Shown: positions 1 to 11,742, counted from the first letter of the stretch. The stretch is 64,000 nt of DNA from Lunularia cruciata (GCA_948567375.1 OX419762.1:50139034-50203033); one strand, 5' to 3'. Numbers and translations: made by a program. Notes: generated by a model not told the origin, from the sequence alone.

Positions 1-1135
1 GTCCACCTTGTCCTCGAAAACCAACTGGGCGTGGTGCACTTTGCTGCACTCTAGCAAAAGTCACAACTGTGGATGAGGTCTCCCTACCAAATCCAGATGT
101 CACCACTCTCTCCTCCACCATGTTGAGCTCAATACGCTTAGCCAAACCAAAGACTACTGCCAAAGTGGGCAAAGTAGCCTGCAACAACGTAGCATCACGA
201 ACTCTATGTCGCAACTCCCTGTCCAGTATCCCATACCAAAACTAGACGGCCTGGGCCTCAATAACTCCCTGAGTGAAACTGATCAGCCGCCTCATGCGAG
301 TATATGCCTTGCGTAGGCTCTCTCCAGCCTTCCGCTGGAACTCCTGCAAGCTTCTCAGCTTGTCAGTCCGCACTCCCTGGTAGTTCTGCCTCAAACACAG
401 GAAGAACTCCACCATGGGGTTAAACCCCGGTACCACACCACCTCCTACAGCGGTACCTCCACTCGTAGTAGCACTATCTCCAGCCAGTGCACCTCCACTA
501 GCTCCACCCACACTACTCGAGCTAGAACTCGTAGGTACAGTAGATCTACTCTTGGCCACCGAGCTTGAAGTAATGGAGACGTACTGTGGAGACCAATACT
601 GTCTCCATAACTCAATCTCCTCCAAATGAGCTCTCCTGAACTCATGGTAGTCATCCATTGGTGGACCCTCCAAGTGCTGAAACAACCCCTTCCATGCCAT
701 GAAGGGTGTGAACAAAGTTGGGTTCCGCATTTGCTGCAGATCACACCAACTGTCAAACTCCTGGATGAAGTCATCCAACTCAATGGTACCCACTGTACCA
801 AAGTAACGCCTAGGGCCTTTGGAGGCCCCATAAATCTCGTCCATGTCCCACAACAATGGTGCAGACACACCAAGTGCACTCTCAATTGAATCAGCTCCTG
901 TGTCGAACTCCAACTCAGAGTCAATCTCCTCTCTCACTAGGACCTGAGATACAGGCTGATACCGAGCACCACTCCAAGTAAACCCATTGTGTACTGCAGG
1001 GCTAACTCCTCTGGAATCTCCAAAGAACTCCGTCGTGACCACGTAACTGCAACAGCAAACCCGAACCACCAACTGCAACCGCAAGTCGCAACCGCAAGTA
1101 CCCCACCAAGTGCCAACACCACCGCGTGCCAACAC
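1..1135 (-). pseudogene. gag of gypsy family E1 (copy 2), partial
   Basis: Retrotransposon Gag (capsid) region read on the minus strand and running off the left edge. An uninterrupted 297-codon frame covers 242-1135. One TAG at 242-244, in the place of a Trp codon, separates it from the in-frame continuation towards position 1. The protein shows a Retrotrans_gag-like pattern (acidic helix with LDDFIQEFDSW, then MVEFFLCLRQNYQGV and LRSLQEFQRKAGESLRKAY) and a low-complexity Ser/Gly/Thr linker. The same protein, heavily decayed, is at 51.5-52.4 kb, which places this copy in family E1. This copy keeps many CG dinucleotides and only one obvious stop, so it is the younger copy. Family membership is secure; the exact start codon is not. 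Confidence 0.8.
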
Positions 1136-1450
1136 TAACTAAACACCGCCCACAAATGTAACTCTAACCGAGATAACTACACTAGGAGAAGGGCAACCTG
1201 TAACCTGCCATCATAACACGCACTCTCACGGTCTGCAGGTCATCACTTCCTGCCTCACCGGAGAGAAACAAAGGTAGTCTGACTGGTCATCACTCCAGCC
1301 TCACCACCGAGAGCACACCAGAGCACCAACGCTCAAAAGTCAGGGCACCTCACACAAACATGGTGCACAAACATGAAGTAGAGAATGGAGGGGATCCAAT
1401 CACAAGAAATCTAAACGAAAACCCTCCATCTCATAACACAACACGGGATT

Positions 1451-1463
1451 GACTCTGCCACCA
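1451..1463 (-). other. Candidate primer binding site of E1 copy 2
   Basis: On the minus strand this reads TGGTGGCAGAGTC, close to the initiator-Met tRNA primer site TGGTATCAGAGC (9 of 12 positions). It lies between gag and the LTR-like block to its right. The equivalent position of E1 is 54,872-54,884. Confidence 0.45.
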
Positions 1464-1465
1464 TT

Positions 1466-2837
1466 TGGCATTTGACATAAGAGGAGTTCGTATCTAAGTC
1501 CTAAGCTACCAGGATCACCAAGAATGGGATCAAACTGTCTCTCCTAGCCAAAGCTACATGTGTATAGATAATAGTGGCGCAATCACTAGGACAACAAGTG
1601 AGGGTGGACCAGTTGGCTAGGGCACCAGTCTAGGAACAAGAGAACTAGGGGTCAAACCCTGTTGCGCACAATCTAGCAAGAAAGGCAGATTTTGCCAACC
1701 AATGACCAAGATCTACTCTAAACTAGCTAGTCTCACGCCAGCAAGTTGGCTTGTTGGCCCTTCTAGGCCTTCATAGCCTCTCATAGCCCACAGCCCTATG
1801 CCTCGAAGCCTTGAAATGCCGAAATTCAGCCAAATGAGGCCTTTCTTGTTGCCACTTTGAACCTCCTCCAAAATTGGCAAAACTTCTCCAAATCTGCGAA
1901 ACTCCTCCAAACTAGCAAAACTTCTCCAAATCTGGCCAAACAGTGAAACTCCTCCAATTCTGGACCAAAATCTGATGTAAAATCTGACATTAATCCTAAA
2001 GATGGATGTCTGCCAAATCCCCCGCTAACTTTCCACTCGAGCCAAATTGACAAAACGGGTTTTTCCAAATCACAATTTCATGAGAAGAGCTTTCCAACTC
2101 CACCTTCAATTTCACTTTCTGAGCCCAACTCGCAGCAAATTGGTCCTGCTCTCACCTCCTGAGCTCAAAATCACAACACTGCTCAAAAATTGCTCCTTCT
2201 TTGCTTGAAATTTGGCCAGCGCTTCCGCACACCGTCCGCCTAACTGCCAAATTTGAATCACTTGAACGAGCTTCTGCACAACAGGGGAACACAGAACTTG
2301 AATCAAGCTACCACGATCCACCGAGCTTGGAGATACCACCAACACTCAACGTTCCTGCACCCGATTTCCCCCTGACTTCACTTCTTTGATGTAATCAGAT
2401 TGCTTAACATTCTCAACTCAACTCAACTCAGATCAGTACTTGATTTTTCACTCTATAAACTGCCAACAATTGGGCACTGATTACAGTCAAGCCACACCCA
2501 CTCAAGCATAGAGAATCCAAGTGACGCTCGCCGGCCTCTATCCACCATAGCCAGGAACTCGAAGGCTCAACATCAAAGAAGTGAGCTCTCTGGAGCTCAC
2601 TTCGAAACTATACCCCCTGGACTCGAGCTAGCACTGAAACCCTAACGGTCCCGCTGATGGCACACTCGACGGTGCAAACGGTGCAAACGGTGCAAAGTGA
2701 TAGTGGGCCCCACCGTGAAGTCAGTACCCTGAACAAAAAATCTAATTGTCGGAAAGTAGTCCCTGAGAAACTGCTAGAATAACTCTAACTACCATCATTG
2801 GAACTCTAGTGTCCGAGCATCTAGATGCGGAACTACA
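1466..2837 (-). repeat. 5' LTR (probable) of E1 copy 2
   Basis: Block of about 1.37 kb outside the gag/leader, beginning TGGCATTTGAC and ending ACTACA on the plus strand. The whole block is homologous to 54,889-56,152, and its right ~450 bp also to ~32,849-33,284. It ends exactly where a family-A integrase frame begins, so this element appears to have inserted into that older element. The ORFs inside it (for example 2,112-2,345) are not conserved and are treated as chance. Boundaries are inferred from homology; no second LTR is in the window. Confidence 0.6.
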
Positions 2838-5576
2838 AATGGCATGACATCTTGAAGGTGCATAGTCGGAGATCACCTTTGGCTAGAACATAGATCCGGT
2901 CCTCATGGAATAAAAGGCTTTACTTGAAGGAGAAGGTGTTGTACTCCTTGTCATATGCTATCAAATGACCATGTACCATTTGGAAGAAGAGATCTTGTTG
3001 TAGAGCTGACCGAAACTCATTTTGGACCTTAGAGTCAATTGACACCATCGAATTGCCGTTGCGACGAGAAGAAGAGACATCAAATTAGGTTATTGTGATA
3101 GAGCATCAAGGATGACATGGAACCAACCTGGTTTGTACTCAAGTTTGATGTCAAACAATTAGAGTTGCTCCTCCCATCAATGATATCAACTCTTCATGTG
3201 TTCCAAGTGGAAGGTTTGCAATAATGGTTTGTGATCAGTTTGCATGATCACTTGTTTCCCCAAGAGATAATGCCTCCATACCTTGCACATCCTCCCTATT
3301 AGTGGGGATTTGCCAATAGCCATTGCAAAGATTCGACTTGGAAAAGTATCGTGTTCTACTCAATTGATCATGCAAGTCATCAATTTGAGGCAAGAGATAT
3401 GCATTCTTCACTATTTTCTTATTAAGTGCATGGTAATCAATACAAAAACAAAGTCCTCCATCCTTCTTTAGAATGAATAGTACCGGTGCTCCCCAAGGAG
3501 AGATACTATGTCATATGAAGTCCTTCTCCAACAACTCTATAAGTGTTATTTGCAACTCCTCCAACTCCTTTGGTGAGAATCAATAGATTGGTCTACTCAT
3601 TGGGGTACTCCTTGGCAATAACTCAATTTTGAAGGGCATACCACAATCAAAGTGTAATCCCTTTGGCAGATCATCCAAAAATACATCCACAAACTCTTGA
3701 ACTATCTGATCAACCATTGCTTGATAAGGCTCTTGGCCCTCCTCAAATTGTCCTTGTTCAATTGGCTTGATCCACACCATGAAAATAGACTTATCTTCCT
3801 CCAAAGTTTGCTCTATGGCTGCTTCATTGACAAACTTCCCATCTAGGGACTCATCTCTCTTCAAAGTTTGATCCATGGCTACCTTCTTGGCAAAATTCTC
3901 ATCTTGGGACTCATCTCCCTTCAAGGCTTGCTCTATGCCTACCTTCTCAATAAAACTTCCCAAGATGGGAAGTATCTTACTCAGAGGTGCCATACAACCT
4001 AATCAAAAATTCCTACTTTGGTGTTGTACTTTAATTTTTTGTCGGGTCCAATCAAATTGAACTTTATAACATTCAATCCAAGGTAGTCTTAGAATGACAT
4101 CATAGTGTAGAGGTGCCACTACAAACCTCATACACTCCAAATACTCCTTCCTAATCTTGAAGGTTATAAGATAGGAGGTAAAAAATGCAAAACCCTTTCT
4201 ACCATCCGCCATCATCAATCTACTTTCAATTTTTGGCTTGATAGGAATACCCAATTCCTTTGCTACTTGCATAAACATACAATTCTTTGAACTTCTAAAA
4301 TCAACCAAAATTCTACACTCCAATTAGATATTGTACCTTGCAAGTGAAGCAAACTTGCATTAAGTCAAGCCTTTAATCCCATTGGAACTAATCAAGCTCC
4401 CAATAAGTAGCTCAAAATCTCCTATTGGAATTCCTCATTTCCTTGATCATTTTGCTCCACAAACTCCATCCGAGTGACTTGTTGAGGTCACCCATTCTTA
4501 AGTGGACATTCAGCAATATAATGTCCAACTTAGCGACAATAAAAACAACCACCATTTTGTCACAATATTTCTCCATCCGCTGTACCAAGTAGTCTCCATT
4601 GGATAGCATTTATCTCCATTGGTGTCGGTTCCTCCTCCTGTATGTAGTGTATTGGTAGACTTTATGTACAAGGTTGAAACCAAGTTGTCGTAACCAAGGA
4701 ATCAAGGCGCTCAGCCAATTGCATGGCTTCTTCCACATTTTGTGGTTCTCATATGGTCACCTCCAATTTGGTTTGTGACTTCAAGCCCCTCACAAATCAA
4801 CCCAAAACTTCACCTTCTTGTATATTTGGAATTTGCAGGATGATGTTCTAAAATTGCATGGTGAAGCTCCTTATAGAGCCAATCTGCTTCAACTCCACCA
4901 ATTTATCTCATGCGGCTTGGGTGGCATTTATAGTTCAAAATTGACCAAGTATTGCATCCTTGAATTTTGCCCTCTATCAAGATTTGTGCAACAATCTGTC
5001 GTTCAGCTTGCTCCACTTAGAATTGCCACCAAAATTTTGCCACACCATCCAATAGGCTAGAAGCCAAGAGAATCTGTTTCTGTGCATCTTGAAGATTGGT
5101 AGCTTCAAAGTAATGTCTGTAGTCAAACACAAAATTCTCCATTGTGACTAGAAGATTCTTGCCTTCAAACACCTTGGGTTCTAGAAATAGGATTTGATCT
5201 TCTCCATCATGAACTAGTGCTCTTTCTATGTGTTCTTGTTGTTGTTAGTCTTGTTCATCCAACAATCAAGTAAGGTGCTTAATTTGTTGATGCATAACAA
5301 TGATAATGTCTGGTATTGCCACCATGGTTACTAGTCTATCCCACTACTCCCACTTTATCTAATTTATTAACACATAGATGTAGCACATCCACCATTCTTT
5401 ATAAATCAAAAGTATCATGGGTTCCTCAAACAAGGTGATCATATGCAAAAAATTTATGCCCAAAGCACAAGGTGATGAATTGTGTGAAATGATGCTTGGG
5501 TAGTACCTGGACACAAAAATGCCAATGGTTTGGCAGAAGTGGATTTGGTGGTCCATACATTCTATCCATCCCATTC
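2838..5576 (-). pseudogene. Decayed gag-pol of gypsy family A (copy 1)
   Basis: Minus-strand remains of a Ty3/gypsy polyprotein in the expected order. Gag remnants lie at about 4,400-5,060. A retropepsin-like frame (4,003-4,323) has the active-site Asp-Ser-Gly reduced to DFR, followed by VILRLPWIECYKVQFDW. Reverse transcriptase starts at 3,580-3,993 (FVDVFLDDLPKGL, PMSRPIY) and continues to ~3,310 up to the GYWQIP motif. The frame then jumps directly to RNase H (~3,080-3,300: YLLGKQVIMQTDHKPL, LEYKPGWFHVILDALS) and the N-terminal part of integrase (~2,838-3,080). The RT palm with the YxDD box is missing. Many stops and frameshifts; non-functional. Confidence 0.8.
4003..4323 (-). pseudogene. 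Retropepsin-like protease fragment, family A copy 1
   Basis: A 106-codon open frame with the layout of a plant gypsy aspartic protease: hydrophobic strand and active-site loop (LVDFRSSKNCMF, where active relatives have Asp-Ser/Thr-Gly), a flap region, and the C-terminal VIL-x-x-PW-I motif. The catalytic loop is lost, so it cannot be active. It lies between the gag remnant and the RT, as expected. Confidence 0.7.
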
Positions 5577-5590
5577 TTGCTTTGATACCA
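5577..5590 (-). other. Primer binding site, family A copy 1
   Basis: The plus strand reads TTGCTTTGATACCA; on the minus strand this is TGGTATCAAAGCAA, an initiator-Met tRNA primer site. It sits one base from the LTR end (5,592) and fixes the element's orientation. Confidence 0.8.
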
Positions 5591-5591
5591 A

Positions 5592-5992
5592 TGTAAAAGA
5601 CCGAGTAGAGAAATAAGAGAATGGAAGCTCACATTAGGACACTTGAATATGAGAAACTCCAAATGCCTAGCATGAGCTTCAACCTTGTATTTATAGGGAT
5701 CATATAGGACTCTTGAGAAACTTCTCAAGAAGCTTCCTTGAGCCACTTTCTTGGAGTGCAAGCCAAGTTAATTAGGAAGCTTCTCAAGAAGTTTTCCTCT
5801 AGAAGCCATTTACTTGGCGTGCAAGCTAAGCTAGTTAGAAGCTTCTAGAAGCTACCTATTTGGGATGCAAGCTAAGCTAGCTAGGAAGCTTTCCAAGAAG
5901 CTTCTTAGATACTTTTGGAATATTCTAGGCTAATTTGTCTTATTTGCTACTTCATTAGTCCTACTAACTTTGTTAAACTCCATATTGTTACA
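5592..5992 (-). repeat. 5' LTR of gypsy family A (copy 1)
   Basis: 401 bp bounded by TGTAA...TTACA inverted ends. Homologous LTRs are at 10,411-10,864, 50,987-51,422, 56,187-56,506 and 61,220-61,628. On the minus strand a TATA box (TATAAATAC, ~5,689-5,697) lies downstream of a dense cluster of GAAGCTTC palindromes (5,700-5,930). Confidence 0.88.
5705..5930 (-). promoter_or_regulatory. Heat-shock-element-like cluster in family A LTR
   Basis: Repeated GAAnnTTC modules, including a canonical three-box site GAAgcTTCtaGAA at 5,838-5,850 and several gapped ones (GAAgcTTCtcaaGAA). They lie upstream of the LTR TATA box in transcription direction. Alternating GAA/TTC boxes spaced by two bases define heat-shock elements. 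That they act as such here is inference. Confidence 0.5.
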
Positions 5993-8091
5993 CATAACCT
6001 TGGGTAGGTATAATGAACAACTCCTCATCTAGAAAAAGAACCTCCAAGTAGGGTATACCTAATAAGATTTTTTTTTGCCATAAAGTCAAGTTCATTGAAC
6101 CATTCTTGGAGTAAATGTTTATCCATACATTTCTTTCTCACACTCTCTCCCTTTGGAAGTGCAAAGGCCTTATGGACTAAGTTCAAATTCAACATTGATG
6201 GCCTTCCATGCACTCTCCTTGTGTTTCTTTTCCAATCTTAACTCCTTAAAAACTCAATGCAAAAAGCAACTTGCAATTAACCAAAAATCAATAAAATCCA
6301 AACATAAGCAAAGTTTAAAATTGGAAAAATGAAAGTTTTGTGCTTGTATGTGTTATGGTGTATGTTCAGTATGCTCAAAAGTGCCAATATGTGCTAGGTG
6401 GAACTGAAAAGTGCATTGGCTATGCTAGGGTACACATGCTAGCAAAGTGAGGTACACCGGTATGCATCAATGCAAAGGAATTTTGGGTTTAGGCAACTCA
6501 AATGTGTATTGGTATGTGTTATTCTATGCTCATGTGCACCAACTAGCAAGTGCATCTAGGATTATAGTGGTTGGGTATACACTCAAGCATATTGGAGTGC
6601 ACTGTACAAACCTTGTAAATTCCCTAAAAATGGATGGAGTCACTTGCTCATCCTTACAAGCATTTGCTCAACATTTAGCTTAAAACTTGATGGAATAATC
6701 TAATAGCAATTTTTAGACCCACTGAATCTATATCAGACTCTTGCATTGACTCCATCATATTTTGAATTGGGATTTTTCTATCTATCCTCATTGTATGTTT
6801 GTCATGTGATCCAAGATGCTATGGAAGCCAATTAACCACTCTCCTTTTCGTAGGTCCTCAACTTTTGTTATCTCAATTTGCTCTCAAGTGAAATGCAAGA
6901 ATCTGCAACTTGAAATGAAAAAATTACAATATGCTTAAAAATCTCTACACCCGAAATTGACTCTCCTCTCAAATCCTTTCTATCCCATAGACCTTTTCTC
7001 TTGCAATTCTTTGTGTCCTTATTCTTGACTTTTCTTTTGTCTTCTTTTCTCTCCTTCCTCTCTTATCTCTTCTTATCTTGTATTTTCTTCTCTCTTTTTT
7101 TCCTTTCTCTCCTTTTCTATTTTTCTCTTTTTAATCTGCCAATTCTCAAAAGCTCTCCTTCATAATTCAAAAACTCTCTCTCTATCCTTTCTCTTTCCTT
7201 TTTTCTCTCTTTAATCTCCCAATTCTTAAAAGCTCTCTTTTGATTAGGAAATTCTCTTCTTGCAAAATTTTTCTCTTTAATTCTCTTTCGATTTCTCTCC
7301 CAATTCTTAATTCTTAATTTCTCTTCTAATTCTCAAATTTCAAAACTCTCACTCTCTTGACTCCAAAATTTCTAAAATTTCTACTCTATCTTAATTCTTA
7401 AAAACCCTCCATATTAGCATTGGCTCCTTTCTCTCCCAATTTGACCTTCACTTTCTCCCCTTTCATACTTTCTCCTTTTCTCTCCTTTTGCATTTGCTTC
7501 TCCTCTTGAATCTCAATACTTATGATGGCAAGCATGTATTGTGAGACGGCGTATTTCTCACTCAAGATGAACCTTTGATGATTAGAGTAGCACACCATGG
7601 ACTAAGAAGGCAAATAATTGATCCCCATCACACTCTACAAAGGCTAAAACTCCAAAGCATTTCCAAGACTCAAGCCATTGCTCACTAGAGAGCTCACTAG
7701 AGAGAGATAGTTGCAAATGAAAGGATGTTGAGTACCTCCTCACTCCTAATTTATATACTTGTGAAAAATTTATGCAACAAAGCTACTAATTATCTTAGTA
7801 ACCCAAGTTATTAGAGAAAAAGTCATATAAAGTCTAAAGTCTAAAACTAATATCCAATTTCATAGGAATAATTCCCTAAGCATTTGGTCTTATCCTTGAC
7901 CCAAAAACTAAACCAAGGATTCCTTCACATGGTCCATCCTTGGACTATAGAGAAATCCAAACCAAAAATCCTTGTAGGTCGTCCAAGAGTTCTCAAGTTT
8001 TTCCTCAAAGCAAATAATACATGATCAATATAATAGAATCTAAAATAATGGTGCTTACTCATTCATCTTCCTCTAAAGTAGTGTAATACTC
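5993..8091. other. Non-coding stretch with long pyrimidine-rich tract
   Basis: No recognisable gene. About 6,955-7,500 is strongly pyrimidine-rich on the plus strand (irregular CT and TTCTC runs), perhaps an expanded low-complexity sequence. The small minus-strand frame at 6,025-6,213 has no recognisable domain and is probably chance. Confidence 0.6.
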
Positions 8092-8828
8092 CAAGGATAA
8101 GATACCTAAAGAGAAAAAATAAATACATAGTTTCACACTCAAACCTCTGATGCCCCAAAGGAGCACCTTGACTATATTATATAGCAAAGGGGACTACCCC
8201 CAAAGGAAGCTCCACCCTTGGATTAGATACATGGATGAGTGATATGTCAATGATCTCTTCTCTTAGATTACTTTCATACATGGGTGACATGTTGGTCCTG
8301 ATCCTATCTGGTTAATCAAACCACCTTTGATTGAAGGGAATCTTTAGTAAATCTTCCTATAGGAATCTCCAAATTGCATGGGTGAGTTACCGTTGGAAGG
8401 CTCTTGATGAGACAAACAAGGGAGGAAATGGAAAGCCAACCTTAACTTTTCTGGAAGAGGGGGGGGGATTTTGCACATTTTAGAGGCCTAATTCCTTTGT
8501 TATTGCCTCCAAAATTGACTCTAAAGTTTCTATGCTATTTTTTAGCTCCTATCCTATTAGTAGAAGTCCTCTTTTGGTGACACCTCTACCTAGCCCATCA
8601 TACTTAACATCCTTCCCAACGTTACAAAGCCCATTTTCACCTCTAGCTAATATGTTTAGCTATTGGTATTACAACTTTTGGCTATTTTTGGCTTCTGCCC
8701 TATTAGTAGAAGTAATCTTTTGGTGACATCTCTATTTGATCTATCTAGCCTATCATATATAACATCCTTCTAGATGTTACCAAGCCAATTTTCACTTCTA
8801 GCTAATATGTCTAGCTATTGGTATTACA
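8092..8828 (-). mobile_element. Solo LTR of gypsy family B
   Basis: 737 bp with inverted ends TGTAATAC...GTATTACA, in the reverse orientation, matching the LTRs of the full-length element at 34,465-41,058. Flanks AGTAG and TGTAG agree at four of five positions, compatible with a decayed target duplication. It contains the family's TATA region, the CCCCAAAGGAGCACC half-hairpin and a G-run at ~8,460. Confidence 0.85.
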
Positions 8829-9829
8829 TGTAGTCATCTCTATTTTTGTTATGACTAACTCTAGCTAAACATGGCTAATGTAGAAGCTTACTTTAACTCT
8901 ATATAAATAATATCTCTCAACTACTTGCAATACCAAACTAAATATCATAATAGAACATACATGCACTGAGAGGTATTATAGTACCACCTCACCAATACTT
9001 TTTGAAGGTGAACTCTAGGGCTAAAAACTCTAAACAACATTTGAATATTCAAATTTATTAGTTTTTGGTGAATGCACTCCCACCTAACACTAGAAGACAC
9101 TATGCATTCTACCCAACTTACCTTGCATACTTGAGATAACTATACTCACTAAATCCAACATCCACAATAAGGGGTTTCAAGAATGCATTTTTGGGGTCCA
9201 TAGAGTTCCCATAAAGATTTTTTACAAGAGGTCTATAAAGTTTTTACGGGGTGCAGATGCGAGGTACTCACTAAGCTTTATGTGAAGTGGTCAATAACCA
9301 TAAAATCCTATAGGAAATGAAAAGTGTGACCAATAGAAGTCTATGGGTCAATGAGGTTTCCATAGAAATTATGGGAGTATTTTCATACAAATTAATTAAC
9401 ACTAATTAATGAAGTCCATTTGAAATTGATGACATGGCATTCTTGGTGCATGGTTGGATTTGGACTTAATGATAGGAGAAAGAAAGATGGGATTTGAATC
9501 TAATGACAAGCAATCTTTGGCTTTCATATGTAGAGGATTTGAGATCAAAACACAAATAGGCATAATGGGATAGATTGCACCTTGGGATATATTTGAATGA
9601 CAATTTATTGATTTTGTTGATTGTGACATTGGGTGTATTGATAGGAAATTTTATTGAGAGAAGAATTGGATCAAAAAAGAAAATTAACCTAGTGATATTA
9701 GAGTTGTGGTTTCTTGAGAGTACTGCAAGTTTGATAAGAATTATCAAGAAGGAAAATGAGATATGAAGCTTTGTCAAGAGAGTATGGAATTTTTATTATG
9801 GTGATTTGGAATTGAGTGATAAAACTCTT
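8829..9829. other. Non-coding stretch
   Basis: AT-rich DNA with no recognisable gene. Overlapping short frames on both strands at 9,402-9,777 are low-complexity (Ile/Asn/Leu-rich) and mutually antisense. Around 9,190-9,370 there are phrases resembling those at 11,960-12,130 (ATAAAATTTTTATGG-type), suggesting another very old repeat family. Confidence 0.5.
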
Positions 9830-10396
9830 CATAGAACCAATCTACTTCAATTTTGCCAATCTACCTCATGTGGCATTCACCACTTGAAATCTCCCAATTT
9901 ATTATTCTTTTGAATTCTTCTTATGTCAAGATTGGAGCAACAAACTACCATTCAGCTTTTGCCACCATAGTTTTTCCACTCTATCTAATTGGCTTGAAGC
10001 TAAGATAATTTATCTTTATTTATTTTGAAGATTTATAGATTCAAAATAACATTCACAATCAAACACAAAATTCTCTTTGCACTTGGTAGATTCTTACCTT
10101 CAAATATCTTTAGCTTTGAGAATTGAATTTGCTCTACTCCTTCTCAAAATGCTACTCTCTTTATGTGCTCTTGTTATTGATGATCTTTTTTTCCAACAAT
10201 CAAGTAAGGTACTCAATTTGTTGTTGCATAACAATGATAAATTTAGGCATTGCCACTATTGACTACTACTCTACTAAACAACCTACTTGCAATTATCCAA
10301 GGTAACATGTCCAATGGACATGTTACCTTGGATACGAAAATCCCAATGGTTTGCAAGAAATAGATTTGGTGGTTTATAGATTCTATCCATCTGTTG
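9830..10396 (-). pseudogene. gag fragment of gypsy family A (copy 2)
   Basis: Minus-strand remnant homologous to 4,850-5,560 of copy 1 (shared strings around CTTCATAGAACCAATCTACTTC and AACAAACTACCATTCAGCTT). It is multiply interrupted. A 41-bp perfect palindrome (10,294-10,334) sits where copy 1 has about 150 bp more sequence. The rest of the element is missing. Confidence 0.65.
10294..10334. repeat. Perfect palindrome, 20-bp arms
   Basis: Left arm 10,294-10,313 and right arm 10,315-10,334 are exact reverse complements with one base between them. It straddles a deletion junction in the gag fragment. Confidence 0.95.
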
Positions 10397-10409
10397 TGCT
10401 CTAATACCA
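10397..10409 (-). other. Primer binding site, family A copy 2
   Basis: The plus strand TGCTCTAATACCA is the complement of an initiator-Met tRNA primer site, two bases from the LTR. Confidence 0.7.
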
Positions 10410-10410
10410 A

Positions 10411-10864
10411 TGTAAAAGACCAATGAGAGAAATAGGAGAATGGAATATTAGAGTGGAAGATCACATTGAAATCCCAGATGAGCAAAACTTTGAAAGTCTA
10501 GCATAAACTTGGGCTTTGGTATTAATAATGAAGCAATACAAGGCTCTTGAGAGACTTCCAAGGAAGTTTCTCTCTCAAAGCCTCCTTCTTGGAGTGCAAA
10601 GTAAGCTACCTAAGAAGCTTCCCAAGAAAGAAGCTTACTTGGCATACCAACTAAGCTAGCCATTAACTTGGTATGCAAGTTATCCCATCCTTGGAAGGTA
10701 CCTAGAAGTTTCCCACCAAAAAGCTTCTTAGGTGCTTCTAGAATGTTTTACCAAAAAATTACTAGATGCATCTAGAAGATTCTTAGAATTCCTAACTGTT
10801 TTTGGTGTTTTTTTACTAACTCATTAACCTCTACTAGCTTGTGTGTTGACTCCATATTATTACA
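10411..10864 (-). repeat. 5' LTR of gypsy family A (copy 2)
   Basis: 454 bp, TGTAA...TTACA, reverse orientation. It contains several TTCnnGAA modules, for example around 10,735-10,750 and 10,770-10,785. The TATA box present in other copies is mutated here. Confidence 0.85.
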
Positions 10865-11633
10865 CCACTTTCTTTCTCAAAATTGCTAAGATTGTTGTCA
10901 TGATTCTCATGATCCCACACTATTTCCACATATATTTAAGCCTTGGGCTACAAAAGCCCTATTCCCATGGTCACAAAATTGGTCAAAAGCAAGAGCTAAT
11001 TGGATCCACACGGGGCCTTATTCCTCTTGTATGTCTTCTTGAATACCTCATGATCTTTAATAAGATTTGCTAGCATATGAAAAGACAAACATCCATTCTA
11101 ATGAGCTATCTAAATGCTTCTGGATCAAGATCTCTAAAATATTCTATTTTAAATTAAAAATTTTGGGTAAAAGAAACTCGAGGTTCGAGATATGTCTTTC
11201 TAATTGCAAACTCCCACCATTTCAACAATAGTTGCATCATGTCACTGAAATCTATATCCTGTAGATACTCATTCAAAGAGTCATCTTCGTCATCAAAATC
11301 AGCTGTGATACTCTTTTCTCTCTCTATATATGTATACACATATATTTTTTATTTTTATTTTTGATGAGTTGCCATTAGAAATTGGGTCGAGGCATTTCCC
11401 TATATGTTATGAATGCTAATGCTTCCTAAAACAATAACGTAAATTGCAACGCAAGGCTCGGTGTATCTCAAGGTATGATTGTAGTAGACAGAAGACGACA
11501 TTGCGGAAGACGGAAGCCTAAGGTCGAATGTCGAAGATGAAAGCCTGAAGTCAAATGTCAAGAAGGAAGCACGCAGTAGAATATCAAAGAGGCCGATTGT
11601 GGAATATTGAGATGATCCAGTGCAAATGGTGAC

Positions 11634-11742
11634 GTGCAAATTCGGAAGCCATGTTCCCCTTATGGCCTGGTTGTTTCCCTCTTTCATGTGCAAATTTGGA
11701 AGCCATGGTCCCTAGATGGCCTGGTTGTTTCCCTCCTTCCTG
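11634..11742. repeat. Tandem duplication of ~55 bp
   Basis: Two adjacent near-identical copies containing GTGCAAATT, GGAAGCCATG and ATGGCCTGGTTGTTTCCCTC. Confidence 0.85.

Noticed and set aside
414-924. Additional frames at 414-629 (+), 445-924 (-) and 626-889 (+)
   Set aside because: Shadows of the gag frame at 242-1135; composition fits out-of-frame translation.
2448-2458. Plus-strand CTCTATAAACT resembling a TATA box
   Set aside because: It lies in the LTR of a minus-strand element, so it is on the wrong strand for its promoter, and is not conserved in the other two copies.
6955-7500. Long pyrimidine tract as a possible polypyrimidine/branch region of a gene
   Set aside because: No exons recognisable on either side; low complexity explains it better.
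9402-9777. Antisense frame pair of 75 and 103 codons with an opposing 63-codon frame
   Set aside because: AT-rich, Ile/Asn-dominated, no motif, no homologous copy in the window.
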